64,000 nucleotides of DNA from Blasia pusilla (Eukaryota > Marchantiophyta > Marchantiopsida > Blasiales), in contig CM114272.1 of NCBI GenBank assembly GCA_050084515.1, positions 38,812,001 through 38,876,000 of the forward strand, read 5' to 3'. Made by a program: the position numbers and the translations under genes. How positions within the stretch are numbered: the stretch's first letter is position 1; each line of letters starts with the position of its first letter. The notes beneath the pieces were generated by a model, which was not told the DNA's origin, made no database searches, and saw nothing but the letters and a program-made list of their open reading frames with translations. This document shows positions 10,902 through 21,960 of this stretch, one piece after another.

Positions 10902-12364
10902 TCCTCTTGTGGCTTCTGACCATTGTTCTACCAAGTCCGTGTTGGTTTCCTATTGATCTTGAAGTAACTTAGACATCCATGCATTTTGTGCCGCTACTTT
11001 CTTGAATTTCGTTTGGAGAAGAATCACTTGGTGTTGTCATTGTCGAATCAGTTGCGAAGTTTCCTTGACTTGAGACACCAATTGATCCACCCCAAACTCC
11101 ATATTGATTGCCAAGCTTTCCCTTTGGTGTGCATTCCGTACTTCATACTGGGCTTGTACCAACTCGGTGTGAATTTTACAAAGCGTCGCTTTAGTGTCTT
11201 CGAGTTCTTGATTGCAAAGCTCGAGTTGTTGCTGTGCCACTCTTTGTTGTGTTTCATTCTTTGACAAAGCTTGTGCCCTACAATTCATATCATCAAGCGG
11301 CTGTAGATACTAGTCCACTTCTGCTTTGTCTCCCAAGTGTATTACCCACTATAGCCGGTTTATGACCGGAACGGCGAGATTAAGAAACCACACAAGGTGG
11401 GTTGCTGTCCGTGTCATGTGACAAAGAGTGGGGGGCTTGTCGCTAGTGTTGGATGTCTCAACGGGATCCTCTTGGGGCACCGGGTCCGTGTGTGAAGGCG
11501 TCTCAAAGTTTACCCTTCCATGCTTTGGTCTTGGCAATTCGGTTTGATCCTCGTCTTTGCTCGGAGCCAAAGTATGTGGATGTCGCCTTTGAACTGCTTC
11601 GTGAGTCAGCGTGACTTCGCGGCTTCCCAAAGGTAAAGTTTCGCCCGTCTTCGGTAAGCGTACTAGAGTCACTTGCATCCAATTGAGCGCCTCAATGGCT
11701 ATTAGTTCCTCCTTATGAATGTAAAATTGGATTAAAAAAGGTGATAGGAAAGACTTCTTGCTCGGATGAAACGCTTCTATCATTACGCGTACGTGCCCAT
11801 CCAAGAATGTAGCAAAGTCGACACCTGATGCTTCGAGGTCAAGATGTTGATTCCAGAGTACGTAGCACATCTTGACAAGCTTATTAGTCAAGTAGTAAGA
11901 GCAAGCAGGATAAAAAAAAAGGTCATCAAATGGTTGCAGAATTGTCCGAACAAGGCCAGGGACAAAGAGGTAACCTTGTAGCCATTCGTGCCTAAGCGGT
12001 CCGACGTCACAAAGCCGAGTGCCAACAAATCTTTGTGCTTCACCATCAAGTCTGTGTCATATTCATACTCAGGAGCGGCAAGAAGCATATAAGTTGCCCT
12101 CCAATCATCCAAAGTCCACTGTTGTGGTTGGGCACGATATCGGAACCCTTTCTTCTTGAACTTGGCAACTGCGGCCAAAGAGCGAACCTCCCCTAGAAGT
12201 TCGCCTGACATCAATGTCCAATTGGATTGAAAAAATGTCACCAGTGATTGTTCCTCGAGTGCTTTGACTAATTCGGCTGAAAGCTTTATCAGTGGCATGG
12301 CCGCACTTTGCATGATGGGCGCTGATTCTTCATGAGGCATTGTGGATGTCGAAGGAAGTGCCAT
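10902..12364 (-). pseudogene. G1 ORF3 (extra protein downstream of integrase), fuller copy
   Basis: Three minus-strand segments in succession (11,888-12,364; 11,349-11,891; 11,037-11,288) form one degraded coding region of at least 400 residues. It starts MALPSTSTMPHEESAPIMQS, then WTLDDWRATYMLLAAPEYEY, KMCYVLWNQHLDLEASGVDF and SFLSPFLIQFYIHKEELIAI, then a Pro/Thr-rich acidic stretch, and finally a Gln/Glu-rich, probably coiled-coil tail (QQRVAQQQLELCNQELEDTK). It lies downstream of the integrase end at 12,656, so it is a third protein of the element. I do not recognise a domain; it lacks the hydrophobic segments expected of an envelope-like protein. The 5' LTR of the neighbouring copy cuts it at 10,901. 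Confidence 0.55.
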
Positions 12365-12655
12365 AGGTTGCTCCCTGTGTGCTCCAGGCTACGGCCTACT
12401 GCACAACTTAGTGGGCACTCCATCCATGAAAATGACCACCCAGGTAGTAGGCAAGAGCTTATGTGGGGAAGTCCTGAATGGTTTCTTGGTTGTGGCAACG
12501 CAGATATAACTACCCTGCCCCAACGGTTAGAGTGTGCCTTTTCGCGCTTCGCATAAGACCAAAGCACCACTTCTCTTTGCGCTTTGCATAAGACCAAAGC
12601 ACGGCTTTGCACTTAGTTTCCTGTGACAACGCGAAGTGCTGCCCCCCTTCAGCTT
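12365..12655 (-). mobile_element. G1 spacer between integrase and ORF3
   Basis: Non-coding link. It contains two close copies of a CGCTT(C/T)GCATAAGACCAAAGCAC-like unit (about 12,544-12,605); a related sequence at 4,600-4,650 follows integrase in the other copy. Confidence 0.4.
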
Positions 12656-13690
12656 TTAGTCAGGGTAGGGTTGCGGCTGATGATACCGCCGAACATGCAT
12701 GCCATTGGCACGAGTTGGTAGTGCTTCTCCGTTTAAGGTTTCCAATTGCAGTGATTTATTATCATATATTGCTAATACATGGTAGGCTCCCATCCAGTTT
12801 AATTTTAACTTCCCCGATAACTTCAACCGGCGGTTATCATACAACAACACCAGATCCCCGATACTTATAGACTGCGTCCGTAGATGTCGGTCGTATCCTT
12901 GTTTTTTTTCATCTTGGTCTAGCATAGAGCTAAGACCCATGCTTCCTCCAACACCACTAAGGTCGCATTCCTCCCTTGGAGAACCCCTACGGCTTCTGAG
13001 TTCTATCCTCATCCAACATGCAATACGTGGGCAAAGCCCAATCAATAGGGGTCAAGGGTTGAACTCCATAAGTAAGGTAGAACGGGGTAAACTTGGTGGT
13101 AACCTTCTCTCCTGTCCGATAGGCCCACAATTCCGGTGCGATTTTCACATCCCAATCATAAGAATATGTAACCGTCAAGCGATTCAGTATCCGGAAGATA
13201 AGTCCGTTAGATTTTTCTGTTAACCCATTGGCTTTAGGGTTGTACGGCGTGGTCTTTTGATGCTTGATTAAAAAGTGGGAAGTTAGCAACTCAATAGTCT
13301 TGTTTAGGAAGTGAGTGCCATGATCACTTACCAACTCCAACGGGCAGCCATATCAGGTGATAATCATTTCGTATAAGAATTTGGCCACCACCTCACTGTC
13401 ATCTTTACGCGTTCCCACATCCTCAACCATCTTAGTACAGTAGTTGGTGGCTATAAGGATATACTTCCGCCTTGTTTGGCGGGTAGCGGGGGAAATAGGG
13501 CCCACAAAATCAATACCCCATTTTTCAAAAGGAGCTAGGGGCATGATTGGCACCAAAGGCCACCACGAGGTAGCCGTGGGTCGGCCCGCTCTTTAACATG
13601 CATCACAACTCTGAATAAATTGGCCTACATCTTTATACATGGTTGGCCACCAGTAATGCACGGCCGAGATCTTCTTAACAATGCGTGGCC
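12656..13690 (-). pseudogene. G1 integrase remnant (second copy)
   Basis: Core and C-terminal integrase of the element that also supplied the ORF3 at 10,902-12,364. PFEKWGIDFVGPISPATRQT and LVSDHGTHFLNKTIEL give two catalytic aspartates; TPYNPKANGLTEKSNG retains the glutamate lost in the neighbour. The end shows LKLNWMGAYHVLAIYDNKSL, a GPY/F-like module whose proline is replaced (GAY), and stops at YHQPQPYPD. The N-terminal part, RT and gag are missing: at about 13,690 the sequence jumps to an LTR fragment. Confidence 0.8.
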
Positions 13691-13691
13691 A

Positions 13692-14067
13692 AGATCCTCT
13701 TGGTCTGAAGACAAACCGCTGCATTCTTTTGGCTTGTTCCAAGTGCTTCGTTCTTCATGCTTTTTTCAAGAGCGAAGCACTTAATAAACAAGTTCTTAAT
13801 AAGGCTTCGTTGTCTTTTCCAAGCTTCGCTCTGAATCTTTAGAATTCGTTACCGCATTTCTCTCTCCTCTAAGGCAAGTCCTTGATTTTCCACCTCTCTG
13901 CCTTGTCTTAGGAGCCTCGTGATCCACTTCAATATTACTCATTCTTCCAATACACAAACATAATATCCAAAACAATCTTATATATACAAGCTTTACTTCA
14001 TAGAGTCTTCATTCCTTGAATCAAAAGGTATAAATCTCCCAAATTACAAAATTATGGGTATCACAAG
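13692..14067 (-). mobile_element. G1 LTR fragment
   Basis: About 375 bases similar to 10,540-10,901 (AAGTGCTTCGTTCTTC, ACTTCATAGAGTCTTCATTC), ending ATTATGGGTATCACA, the G1 LTR terminus. It is fused to the integrase remnant on its left. Confidence 0.65.
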
Positions 14068-15487
14068 ACCACTCTGTCCTGAGTAAAGAGAGGTTTTATA
14101 AGAAATAACAAGAATAAACTCTATCTTTGCTTAAAACGCTTCACTAACTCTAACAACTCTAACTTCACAAAGGTAAAGAAAAGAAAAGATGGTCTTCTTT
14201 CCTCATAGAAAAAACTCTTCTCAAGTGTAGAAAAAGACTCTTGTGAATCTGCAATAACCAAGCTCCACAAAGACCTCAAGAATGGCGGCTCACCCTACTT
14301 TCAGAACTGAATCTGTCATGGCTCACCCTACTCACTATCTAACAGCTTTCCTACGCTTCTTCTTGATTATCTTTTGGAATTCTGAAACTACAAGACTCAA
14401 CTCTCCTCTCTATTGCAGCCCAATAAGATCCACATTCAATTCCGCACCTCAGAAAGAATGAAAGAAGACTCTTCTTCTACATCAAAGAGTGGAAAGAGCT
14501 TAGAAGTCGTACAAGCTTCCGAAAGTAAAATACTCTTTAGCTTGGATCATCCCCCAAGAAAACTCCTTACATTCTCACCAAGACTACTAGTAAACTCAAG
14601 ATACACGAAACAGTATTGAGGAGTTCAAGATACAAGGCAAAACGATGATCCCTTCTTCTACTAATTTGTTGTTTAAATAATATTTACACTTTTGATTGGT
14701 CTTCCTGCTCTAATCTAGATATCTAACTGCTAATCCTAATGCTTTGATTCCAATTCTCCAACCTTCCATCTTCCTAAGACTGTTCATTGTCTTGACGTTT
14801 CCTTTCCGCTCCCTTTTAAATGGCTATAACTGCTGCGACTCTCCCTTTTTTGGCTTCCGAAACTGCCGCAATAGTTCAGCCTTCACAGTCTTCGTGCTCT
14901 TTTCCGTTCTCCGCAAAAGACTCTTACTTGTCTTTGTAGTCTTTCTTTTTCCTATCCTTTCTTTGCGCAAAGACTCTTATCCTTCTGCCGCTGCGAAGAG
15001 TCTTTACTTCAGTTTTCTCCCAAGGATTTTCTATCTTTCTATTCCTCTTCTTAATATTCTTGTCCACTTTTGTGAAGACTCTTTGACCTCTTCTGCTTCT
15101 CTGAGTTCTTAGTCTTTGCTCCAATCTTCGTACGGAGACTATCTTCCATCTTCTTTACAAAGAAGCTTTCCCCAATCTTTGTTGACAGTCTTTTCCACCG
15201 TTCTTCCACCGTTCTTCCTTGAGCAGCATCCTCGTTTCCTCTTCCAACTTCTTTTCCTATCTTTTCCTACTTTTACAATTCTCACTCTTCCAAGACAGTC
15301 CTTAATCTTCTACCATTTCTTGTCTTCTCATTAGAGTTTTGTCCATTGCTCCTCCTACACAATTGTAGTAAAGGAAGACTCTTTACTTCCAGCAGTGAGT
15401 CTTTAGTCTTCACTTCATAAAGACTTTACTATAATTCAGTACAAAAACATCAAAATTTCAGAATTATCATAAGAGTGGGTTATCATA
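14068..15487 (-). mobile_element. LTR or LTR-like fragment of family G2
   Basis: About 1.4 kb without coding content, rich in AAGACTC/GAGTCTT words. Its right end reads AGAGTGGGTTATCATA. A reverse-complement relative lies in the Helitron at 55,228-56,040 (shared: ACTAATTTG..GTTTAAATAAT, GGTCTTCCTGCTCTAATCTAG, ACACAATTGTAGTAAAGGAA). The right end falls inside the last exon of the MTP copy B methyltransferase gene, so it probably inserted there. No internal coding region is attached. Confidence 0.55.
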
Positions 15488-15958
15488 CTTTGCCCTCCCG
15501 GTTTTAAGAATTTTAGGAAGTGACAATGGTATCACTACCAATGGTGGCTCTGGAGCTGGAGCAGTTGGCTTTGGAGGCGAGTTGTAAACTCCCACGAGCC
15601 TCTCGTAATCTGCCTTTGCCTCTTTGCGAAGGTCGAAAAGTTCTTGCCTTCCCTCAAGGCAGAGAATGTTCTTGCCACTCTACCAGGCGCCTCTGATACT
15701 CGCCCTTGATAGGCCCACTAAGTCAAAGACTAAGTCACCCGGCCTCGAGCAGAGCTCCATGAGTGTTTGCATCAAGGCAGGTGACTTCTCCCTTCCTCCG
15801 AGTAAGGGGGTCCCTTCCTGCATGAAAATTCCCAAGAGGGAATTGTAGAGACTATCTAAGTTGTACCCATCTGAGCATGGATCCACTGGATCTGGAAGTT
15901 GGAACACCTGGAAGTTGTGCTCGGGCCTAACAAAGCAGTAGACAAATGAGTGGTCCAT
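15488..15958 (-). pseudogene. MTP copy B methyltransferase-like gene, last exon (motifs X and I)
   Basis: The exon starts at 15,958 after a good acceptor (TTGTTCACAG, then ATGGACCAC). GGREKSPALMQTLMELCS followed by RPGDLVFDLVGLSRASIRGA has the layout of motif X (K-[PS]-x-x-L-M) running into motif I (PGD-x-V-x-D) of beta-class N6-adenine/N4-cytosine DNA methyltransferases, the S-adenosylmethionine-binding region. The FxGxG signature expected in motif I is not intact (VGLSR). A TAG at 15,677-15,679 interrupts the frame where copy C has CAG. The following SGKNILCLEG would be motif II-like. The 3' part is cut by the G2 LTR. An inactive relative of such enzymes is likely. Confidence 0.6.
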
Positions 15959-16616
15959 CTGTGAACAAGCAGGTGGAAAATAATGTCAGAAAAAAATAAA
16001 AAAGGTAGTAAACCAATGGTCTACTCTCCATATAGTGACACAATGTGCAATCTGTCAGGATCCGACAGGTTGCTCATTTGGCTAGACACAAGAGCAACCT
16101 GTCGGAGTCCAATGGGTTGCTTTACTATTCAAACAGGAATCTATGGTGATTAGCAACCCGTCGGAACCCGACATGTTACTCAATTGCCTAGACAGAATAG
16201 GAACTTGTCGGAGTCCGATGGGTTGCTATACAACTCAAAAAGGAATCGTTGCTGATGAGCAACTTGTCGGAACTCGACACGTTGCTCATTTTGCTATACA
16301 TAACAACAATTTGTCATAGTCTAACGGGTTGCTTTACAACTCGGGCGATGTGTTCCTAGTTGGAAAGTGCCTAATATGGAAGCAACCCGTCACTTTCTGA
16401 TGGGTTGCATCACTGCAGACACATAAGTGGAAACATGCAATTCTACTTGCAACCCGTCGCATTCCGACGGGTTGCAATCACTGGAGACTAGTAAGTGGAT
16501 TTGCAACGTGTCGGGTTCTTAACGGGTTGCATGCAGAGATGCAACATGTCGGAGTCCGACGTGTTGTATATTTGAACCATCTCAATTCGTTCAAAAAAGT
16601 GAAGTTGGAAACTTAC
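15959..16616 (-). repeat. MTP copy B intron 3 with palindrome array
   Basis: Bounded on the minus strand by donor GTAAGT (16,611-16,616) and acceptor TTCACAG (ending 15,959). It contains about ten copies of the 27-nt palindrome between 16,047 and 16,567, spaced roughly 45-75 bases apart. One of the best is at 16,448 (GCAACCCGTCGCA, T, TCCGACGGGTTGC). The array lies wholly inside the intron. Confidence 0.7.
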
Positions 16617-18610
16617 CCGAAATTGATTCGTTGCCGATCTGAGTGGGTGCTCATTTTTTATGACCCACGATTGCGCCGTCTTCCACTTGAGCAACCTCTT
16701 CACGCACTGAAGGTTGAAGAGCTCGTCTTTGCTCGTCCGAGTGAGGACCAAGAAACAACCCCTGTCACAGAGATAAGCGTCAGCGAAAGAAAATAGCAGA
16801 GCGATCTGGTCATAGGAAAGTGGGACATTCCAATTTGGGACAGTGTTAGATGGATTGTTGTCCCACAAACAAAACCCAAAGGGAAAATCTGCAATGAGGA
16901 GGTCCACCGCCACCTCCTCAGTGACCCCATGTCCATCCAGGGGATGTGCCCATTTCATAGAAGTTTTCGCCCTAGCACGGTCAGCTTCTCGATGGCAGCT
17001 TTTGATTCTTGAGAACTAAAACTTTGCAGTTCATCGACAAGATGAGTCTGGTGTAGAAGGACATTTGTCTTGCTGGTCGTTTCCCTATGCTTGCCCAAGG
17101 ATGATGGAGTGTATTCCACATCCTTATCTCCTCCCTCGGACAAACGAGGCGCCTCCAGCTTTCGCTTCTCCCAAGTTTTATGTCAACTTGTTGGAGTCTT
17201 TGTTACCTCATACTCCACAAGCGTTTTCTTTGATGAGGACCTAGTCCGGCCCTCTAGTCCCTCTTGCCTGGAAGACTCTGCCTCTTTTCTTGAAGACTCG
17301 GCCTCAAAATTCCTAGATTTGTCCTTGCCGGTGACGACCTTTGCCACCAACTCCGATGTCTCAATGGCTTGCTCCTCCGCATCTCCTTTGAAAAATTTGT
17401 CAAGCTTCACGAAGTTCGGAATGTCGTCCCTACCAGCGACGATTGCGTCATATAGGACGCGTAGATTCTTGTCTGTTATCTCCTCCAGGTTGTTGAAGTC
17501 CAACCAAATTGGAAAATTTATTACCTCCTAGTCGGACATGCCCTTGCCCCATCTCCATGTCGTACATGGAGAATCCCTCTCTATCGAGCGGAGAAGCCCA
17601 TAATTTCCACGCTGCCGGAAATTTGCGCGAGGTACCTACACTCACACAATTGATGAGGTACTTGTACACCATCTGTTGGGCAACTTTTTGTCAGGATGAC
17701 TTGGCCACCTGCTCTTGAAGATCCTGCTTCTTCTTTGCGAAATCCCATTTTCACGCGTCTATTTCTTCGTCCAAATCTACTTGAGGGAGGAAGTGATTCT
17801 TGAACATCGTCCGGAAGCATGGGTTTTTTGTTGGCTTATCTCTGATGTCATCAAGCCACAATTCAAAATCTTTTGTGCCTCTAGGTTTGCTTCCTCTAGA
17901 ATTGGCTCAATCTTCTTCAGCTCCACTTGTAGACCCACGATCATCAACTTCTCGAGAAGGCGCAACGCATCCCAGAATGACCATTCCCATAGCCAATGGG
18001 AGATCACTGAATGTGATACTCCCAGAGGGTGGTGTGTTGCTTGCTTCTGCGCCTCAGTGCCCTCGGGACTGATTTTCATGAGTTGGATTCGCTTATACTC
18101 GGATATGTCGGACAACTCAAACCTGTGCACGCGGTCTAGAGACACTTTCTCTCCGATTTGACCGTGTGGGTCTTCATCCCTCTTCCGTTGGCACTTGATT
18201 ATTGCCTTTAGCTCCTTGTAGAACTCCGGGCCAAATTCAGGGTTGAGGATTGCAATGTAACACTGCATCTTGCTTGTAGTCTACTTTGTAGCTGCAGAAA
18301 CGGCAGCCTGAATAAATTTAGCCTATTCCGACGTAGACATGTTCTCCCTTCTCTCCAGTTCCAATGTGGCGCTCTTCTTGGTTGCTTGGATCTTGGACCA
18401 GCAGAGAATCATGATGGTTGCATCTTGGGAAATGATGGTATTTGCCCAAGATTCGCCAGCATCTCATGGACCCAAGATCATCACTGAGGTATCCCTTGTA
18501 CTCTTTCGGATGCATCGTAAGCACCTTCTTGACCTTGTTGCAATCCTAGATCCAGTGGTGGGTGACGTTCCCCTCAGATACAAACTTGCAAATCCAAACA
18601 CAAGGTTAGA
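16617..18610 (-). pseudogene. MTP copy B methyltransferase-like gene, large third exon (DPPF-like motif)
   Basis: Long degraded exon. From its 5' end: a helical region (LKKIEPILEEANLEAQKILN), KLWASPLDREGFSMYDMEMG, a Ser/Glu/Lys-rich linker (17,183-17,500), then VAVDLLIADFPFGFCLWDNN at 16,850-16,905. The D-F-P-F tetrad (16,878-16,889) stands where catalytic motif IV, D-P-P-[FYW], is expected, and DAYLCDRGCFLVL about 35 residues later fits motif V/VI. Motif IV preceding motifs X and I is the beta-class order. Copy C has the same exon at 43,460-45,342. A frameshift near 16,955 and several stops break it. Confidence 0.6.
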
Positions 18611-20515
18611 ATAACGTCGGTTTCCGTTTGGTTGCACCAGAGAGTCATGAACAGAGTGAGTGCAACTCGTCGCACTCCAATGGGTTGCAGCACTCTTGCA
18701 AGATTATAAGGATGCCCAATCCATTATTTTTGTGACCCTCATAACCAAACAACACCAAATAGGTGCCAAGCAGAACATCAACTGCGATGCTCGCGCTTTG
18801 GAGAGGCGTTTGGAAAGGTCTCTTGGAAAAGTCCAAGAGACAAAACGCGGAACAGAGTTGTGCGTTTCATGCATTAGTGGTTGCGACCAGGAAACCTAGA
18901 CCAAATGCGAGCCAAGACTTGAGATGAGTGGAATCTTGGAAGGTTGGTTGCCAAAGAGGTGAGAACCAGTTTTGGAACACGACTAGCGTTTGGGGAATTT
19001 TACTTTGTTTTGGACCATAATTTTTATCCCTAAGATGCATTTGGGACAAATAAGGGCGCGTTGGAAATCTTATTTTGAGACGCTTCCAACGCACTAAAGA
19101 TCTTAGCAAACGCATAAGTACATACTGAGATATTGGCCAAAAATGATTGTGAGAGCAATCGGGTAGAGGGCCAATTGGAGAAACCCTAAATGTAGGGAAC
19201 CCTAGAAATCCCCATAAGTACTAGTAAGGGAGGAGTCTCTCCAAGATGTCTTGGAACACAAATCCCCACTTTGAGCACCAAATGGCGTCTCAAAGGCACA
19301 GGATGGAACGGGAGTTTGGCGTTGGAACTCGAAACCCAAACCTGATCCAAGGGAGTGGACTTTGTACGCCACGCTTGGATTTCAACTTGAGATTCACTTT
19401 GTGTGAGTCTCGGTTAGGGACTCATTGGATGTCCATAGGACAATTGGAATTTCCAGGCACGAAACGCTGTTTGAGGTTCCTGAACCGACCAGAAAGTCTG
19501 TCCCACGTCTTTCGAGACTTTCCCGTGTTGTAAACCACGAAACAAGGAAGGTTGAGCTTGATGAGAGACTGAGACAAGAACTCAGAAAGTTAGCCCGCTG
19601 ATTGATCTAAGACCCGACTAACCAGAGTGCATGTTTGAGAGCGTGACCTATTGAACGTACGCTTTCGCAACAACAAGATTAACGTTCAAGGAGAGTAGGC
19701 GCATGACACCGATGCGTTGCGACAATCGCTTTGACTTGCAATCTCTTGGACGAAAAATGTATTTTCTACAACCCGTCGGATTCCTACCTGTTGCACCTCT
19801 GTCCGCAAATCGCAACAATGTGCAATCCATCGGGGTCCAAAAGTTAACACATTGATGTTCTTTGACATGAAGTGAGGCAACCCGTCGGAGTCTGACGAGT
19901 TGCTAAATGACTCCTATTCCTTGGTTCCAACCCGTCGGACTCCTACGGGTTGTAAAATGACTTCGATTGTGAGTCTGGTTTTTGAATAAAAACTGCCCAT
20001 AGCAACCTGTCGGAGTCCGACGGGTTGCCTAATGGCCTTGTTAAGTAGTAACTGGAGGCCTAAAAGCAAGCTATCGGACTCCGACAACTTGCTCTTGGGG
20101 GAAAATGCAACCCGTCAGAGTCCGACAGGTTACTTTCGGCCAAAAGTTTGCAAAAAATAGGGTAAAGTCGAGCAACTCGTCGGACTCCAACGGGTTGCTT
20201 TAAGGCCTTCGATAATTTCTTACCTCCTCAGTGTGCAACTCGTCGGAGTCCAACGTGTTCCAAAATTTTTTATCATGTGGTCAATTTTCAACCCGTTAAA
20301 GTCCGACGGATTGCAGAATCCCAGATTAATCCGGGGAACTTGGCTACCAAGCAACCCGTTGGACTCCGACGGGTTGGTGGACTATACCCAAGACCTCAAA
20401 TAGGATTGGGGCTAGAGACTCAAATGATTCCTGCCCATCTTCAATCTTTCCAATTATGCAACCCATCGGACTGCGACGGGTTGAAGCAATCAAACATAAG
20501 GATCAAAAAACTTAC
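18611..20515 (-). repeat. MTP copy B intron 2: palindrome array plus extra 1-kb segment
   Basis: Donor GTAAGT on the minus strand at 20,510-20,515. One palindrome sits at 18,662-18,688 and about eleven between 19,769 and 20,484 at 39-108-base spacing. The part from about 18,700 to 19,740 has no counterpart in copy C, whose equivalent intron is only about 1.1 kb; it is likely a separate insertion, but I do not recognise it and see no coding region in it. Confidence 0.6.
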
Positions 20516-20922
20516 GTATTCATTGCATGCATTGCCACTTCCACCGTTGACATGTGATGAGGAAATGGATGGAGCATGACTGTCCTCACACAAAAATGCG
20601 GCTCCAATGAATTTGGGCGCTCCTTTGCAAACTGCGTCCATGCCATGTATTTGATGTTCCCATCCCTGATGAAGAAGTAGAGGTTCTGCATCCTGCTATA
20701 TTGGGTTCCTTCAATAGCTCTTATGAACTCCTCGTCTCTGATCCTCAAGAATGTGTCCAAGGCCTCCAAGTCTTCTTCTGTCACCAGAGCCTGCGTTCCA
20801 TGGTCATCGTAAGGCTGAACATAGAACGGAGGGAATTTGTAGACGTAAGATGTTGTTGCTACCAACGACTTCCACTTTGCAATGTCCTCATCCAACTGAA
20901 TTTCGCGGACGTACTCCATTGT
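20516..20922 (-). pseudogene. MTP copy B methyltransferase-like gene, exon 2
   Basis: Open across the whole exon: MEYVREIQLDEDIAKWKSLV at the start and MSTVEVAMHAMN at the end, about 135 codons. The acceptor TTTTTTGACTGCAG ends at 20,923 and the donor is GTAAGT at 20,510-20,515. The homologous exon in copy C (46,464-46,878) is well conserved (PFYIQPYDEYGTQSLVTEDN against PFYVQPYDDHGTQALVTEED), suggesting past constraint on the protein. Function unknown; it lies N-terminal to the methyltransferase motifs. Confidence 0.6.
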
Positions 20923-21071
20923 CTGCAGTCAAAAAAGTGGAATTCTTGGGGATTTTTGGCCGTCCATCACTGCCATCTGCTTAACAACCTGCCATAATGG
21001 CAATAAACTAAATAAGCAATTGTTACAATTTTTTGCAGAATGAAATTTCACGTAAGCCTTATTCTTCTTAC

Positions 21072-21340
21072 CCGCTCAAAGATTGGGCCGATGTCGAGGC
21101 CGGCTAGCTGCTCTAGGACAGGAGGTGGCAAGTCTACAGGAAACTCATCGATGCGATAAAGGTCAATTTCTTCTTCTGGGCTTAATGAGGACGACAACTC
21201 TTCTCCTGTGAGAAAACAGAAAGTGACTAAATCACTGAAATCTTTACAAAAACTTAGAGATACAAAGTGGCCTAGTCCGTCCGTGCGCTCACAGAAGAGC
21301 TTCGATGGAACCTGAACTGGGAGATAACTCGACATACGGG
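21072..21340 (-). pseudogene. MTP copy B methyltransferase-like gene, first exon remnants
   Basis: Coding 21,072-21,205 gives an acidic stretch, then IDEFPVDLPPPVLEQLAGLD, matching VDEFPMELPPPVLEQLAGLD at 47,040-47,110. A possible small intron precedes it (acceptor TTTTCTCACAG ending at 21,206), then SSYLPVQVPSKLFCERTDGL at 21,280-21,335. The basic coiled-coil N terminus seen in copy C is absent, so the 5' end is lost or replaced. Confidence 0.5.
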
Positions 21341-21462
21341 AATGCGCTACCGCTGCGGCTCCCGACTATTTGACTACTCGGGAAAACTAGGGTTTTTACC
21401 TATTTTTCTTCGTTTCTATTAATAGAAAAATTTTGCCAGGGGGCTGCGCACCCGGCAAAATT
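21341..21462. other. Unassigned spacer with hairpin
   Basis: Short A/T-rich stretch. It ends with an inverted repeat in which AATTTTGCC (about 21,429-21,437) pairs with GGCAAAATT (about 21,454-21,462) around a GC-rich centre. It marks the junction with the displaced MTP terminal fragment. Confidence 0.4.
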
Positions 21463-21960
21463 GTGTTGCTTGTAGTTTTAAGAGAGTCGGAGGTAGGAGT
21501 AGGAATCCACCAACCAATTTTGTCCCTCAAAGAAGTGCGAAGTATTTTAAACAAACCACTTTAAGGATGCAAAATGAGGTCTTAGATTGTACTTTCAAGT
21601 GCCAGAATGTTCATTATGAGCTTGAACTCTATTCAAAATGATAGATTTATCCGGACCTTGAATGGAAAAAGTGATTTGTTCCACATTTTTTATTCCAATG
21701 ATTTTTCAGTTTTTTTTTATTGTGCAACTTGTAACCCGTCTGATTCAGACGGGTTGCCAGAATGGGGAAGAGGAAAAAATAATTTGTGGGAGTGACTAAG
21801 CACAGAGAAAAAAAGTGCAAAAATATTCACCAAAAAAATCTTCCTCTCTTCAACCCAACGGAAACTCTCTTCAAATCATAGGAAACTCTCTTAAAAAAAG
21901 TATCTCTTTGGGTTGAAGGTAGTTTCCTCTCTCCTCTCTTCCTTTCCTCTTACCTCTCCT
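21463..21960 (+). mobile_element. Displaced MTP 3'-terminal fragment inside copy B
   Basis: From GTGTTGCTTGTAGTTTTAAG onward this matches the transposase 3' end and flank at 477-1,004 and 53,113-53,531, including one palindrome (21,731-21,757) and the pyrimidine-rich end CCTCTTACC. It lies between the two divergent genes of copy B, where copy C has a promoter-like spacer and the start of the transposase gene, so it replaced or inserted into that region. Confidence 0.65.

Noticed and set aside
10902-12364. ORF3 as an envelope-like protein
   Set aside because: No signal peptide or transmembrane stretch could be seen; the only hydrophobic run (near 11,900) is at a frame break.
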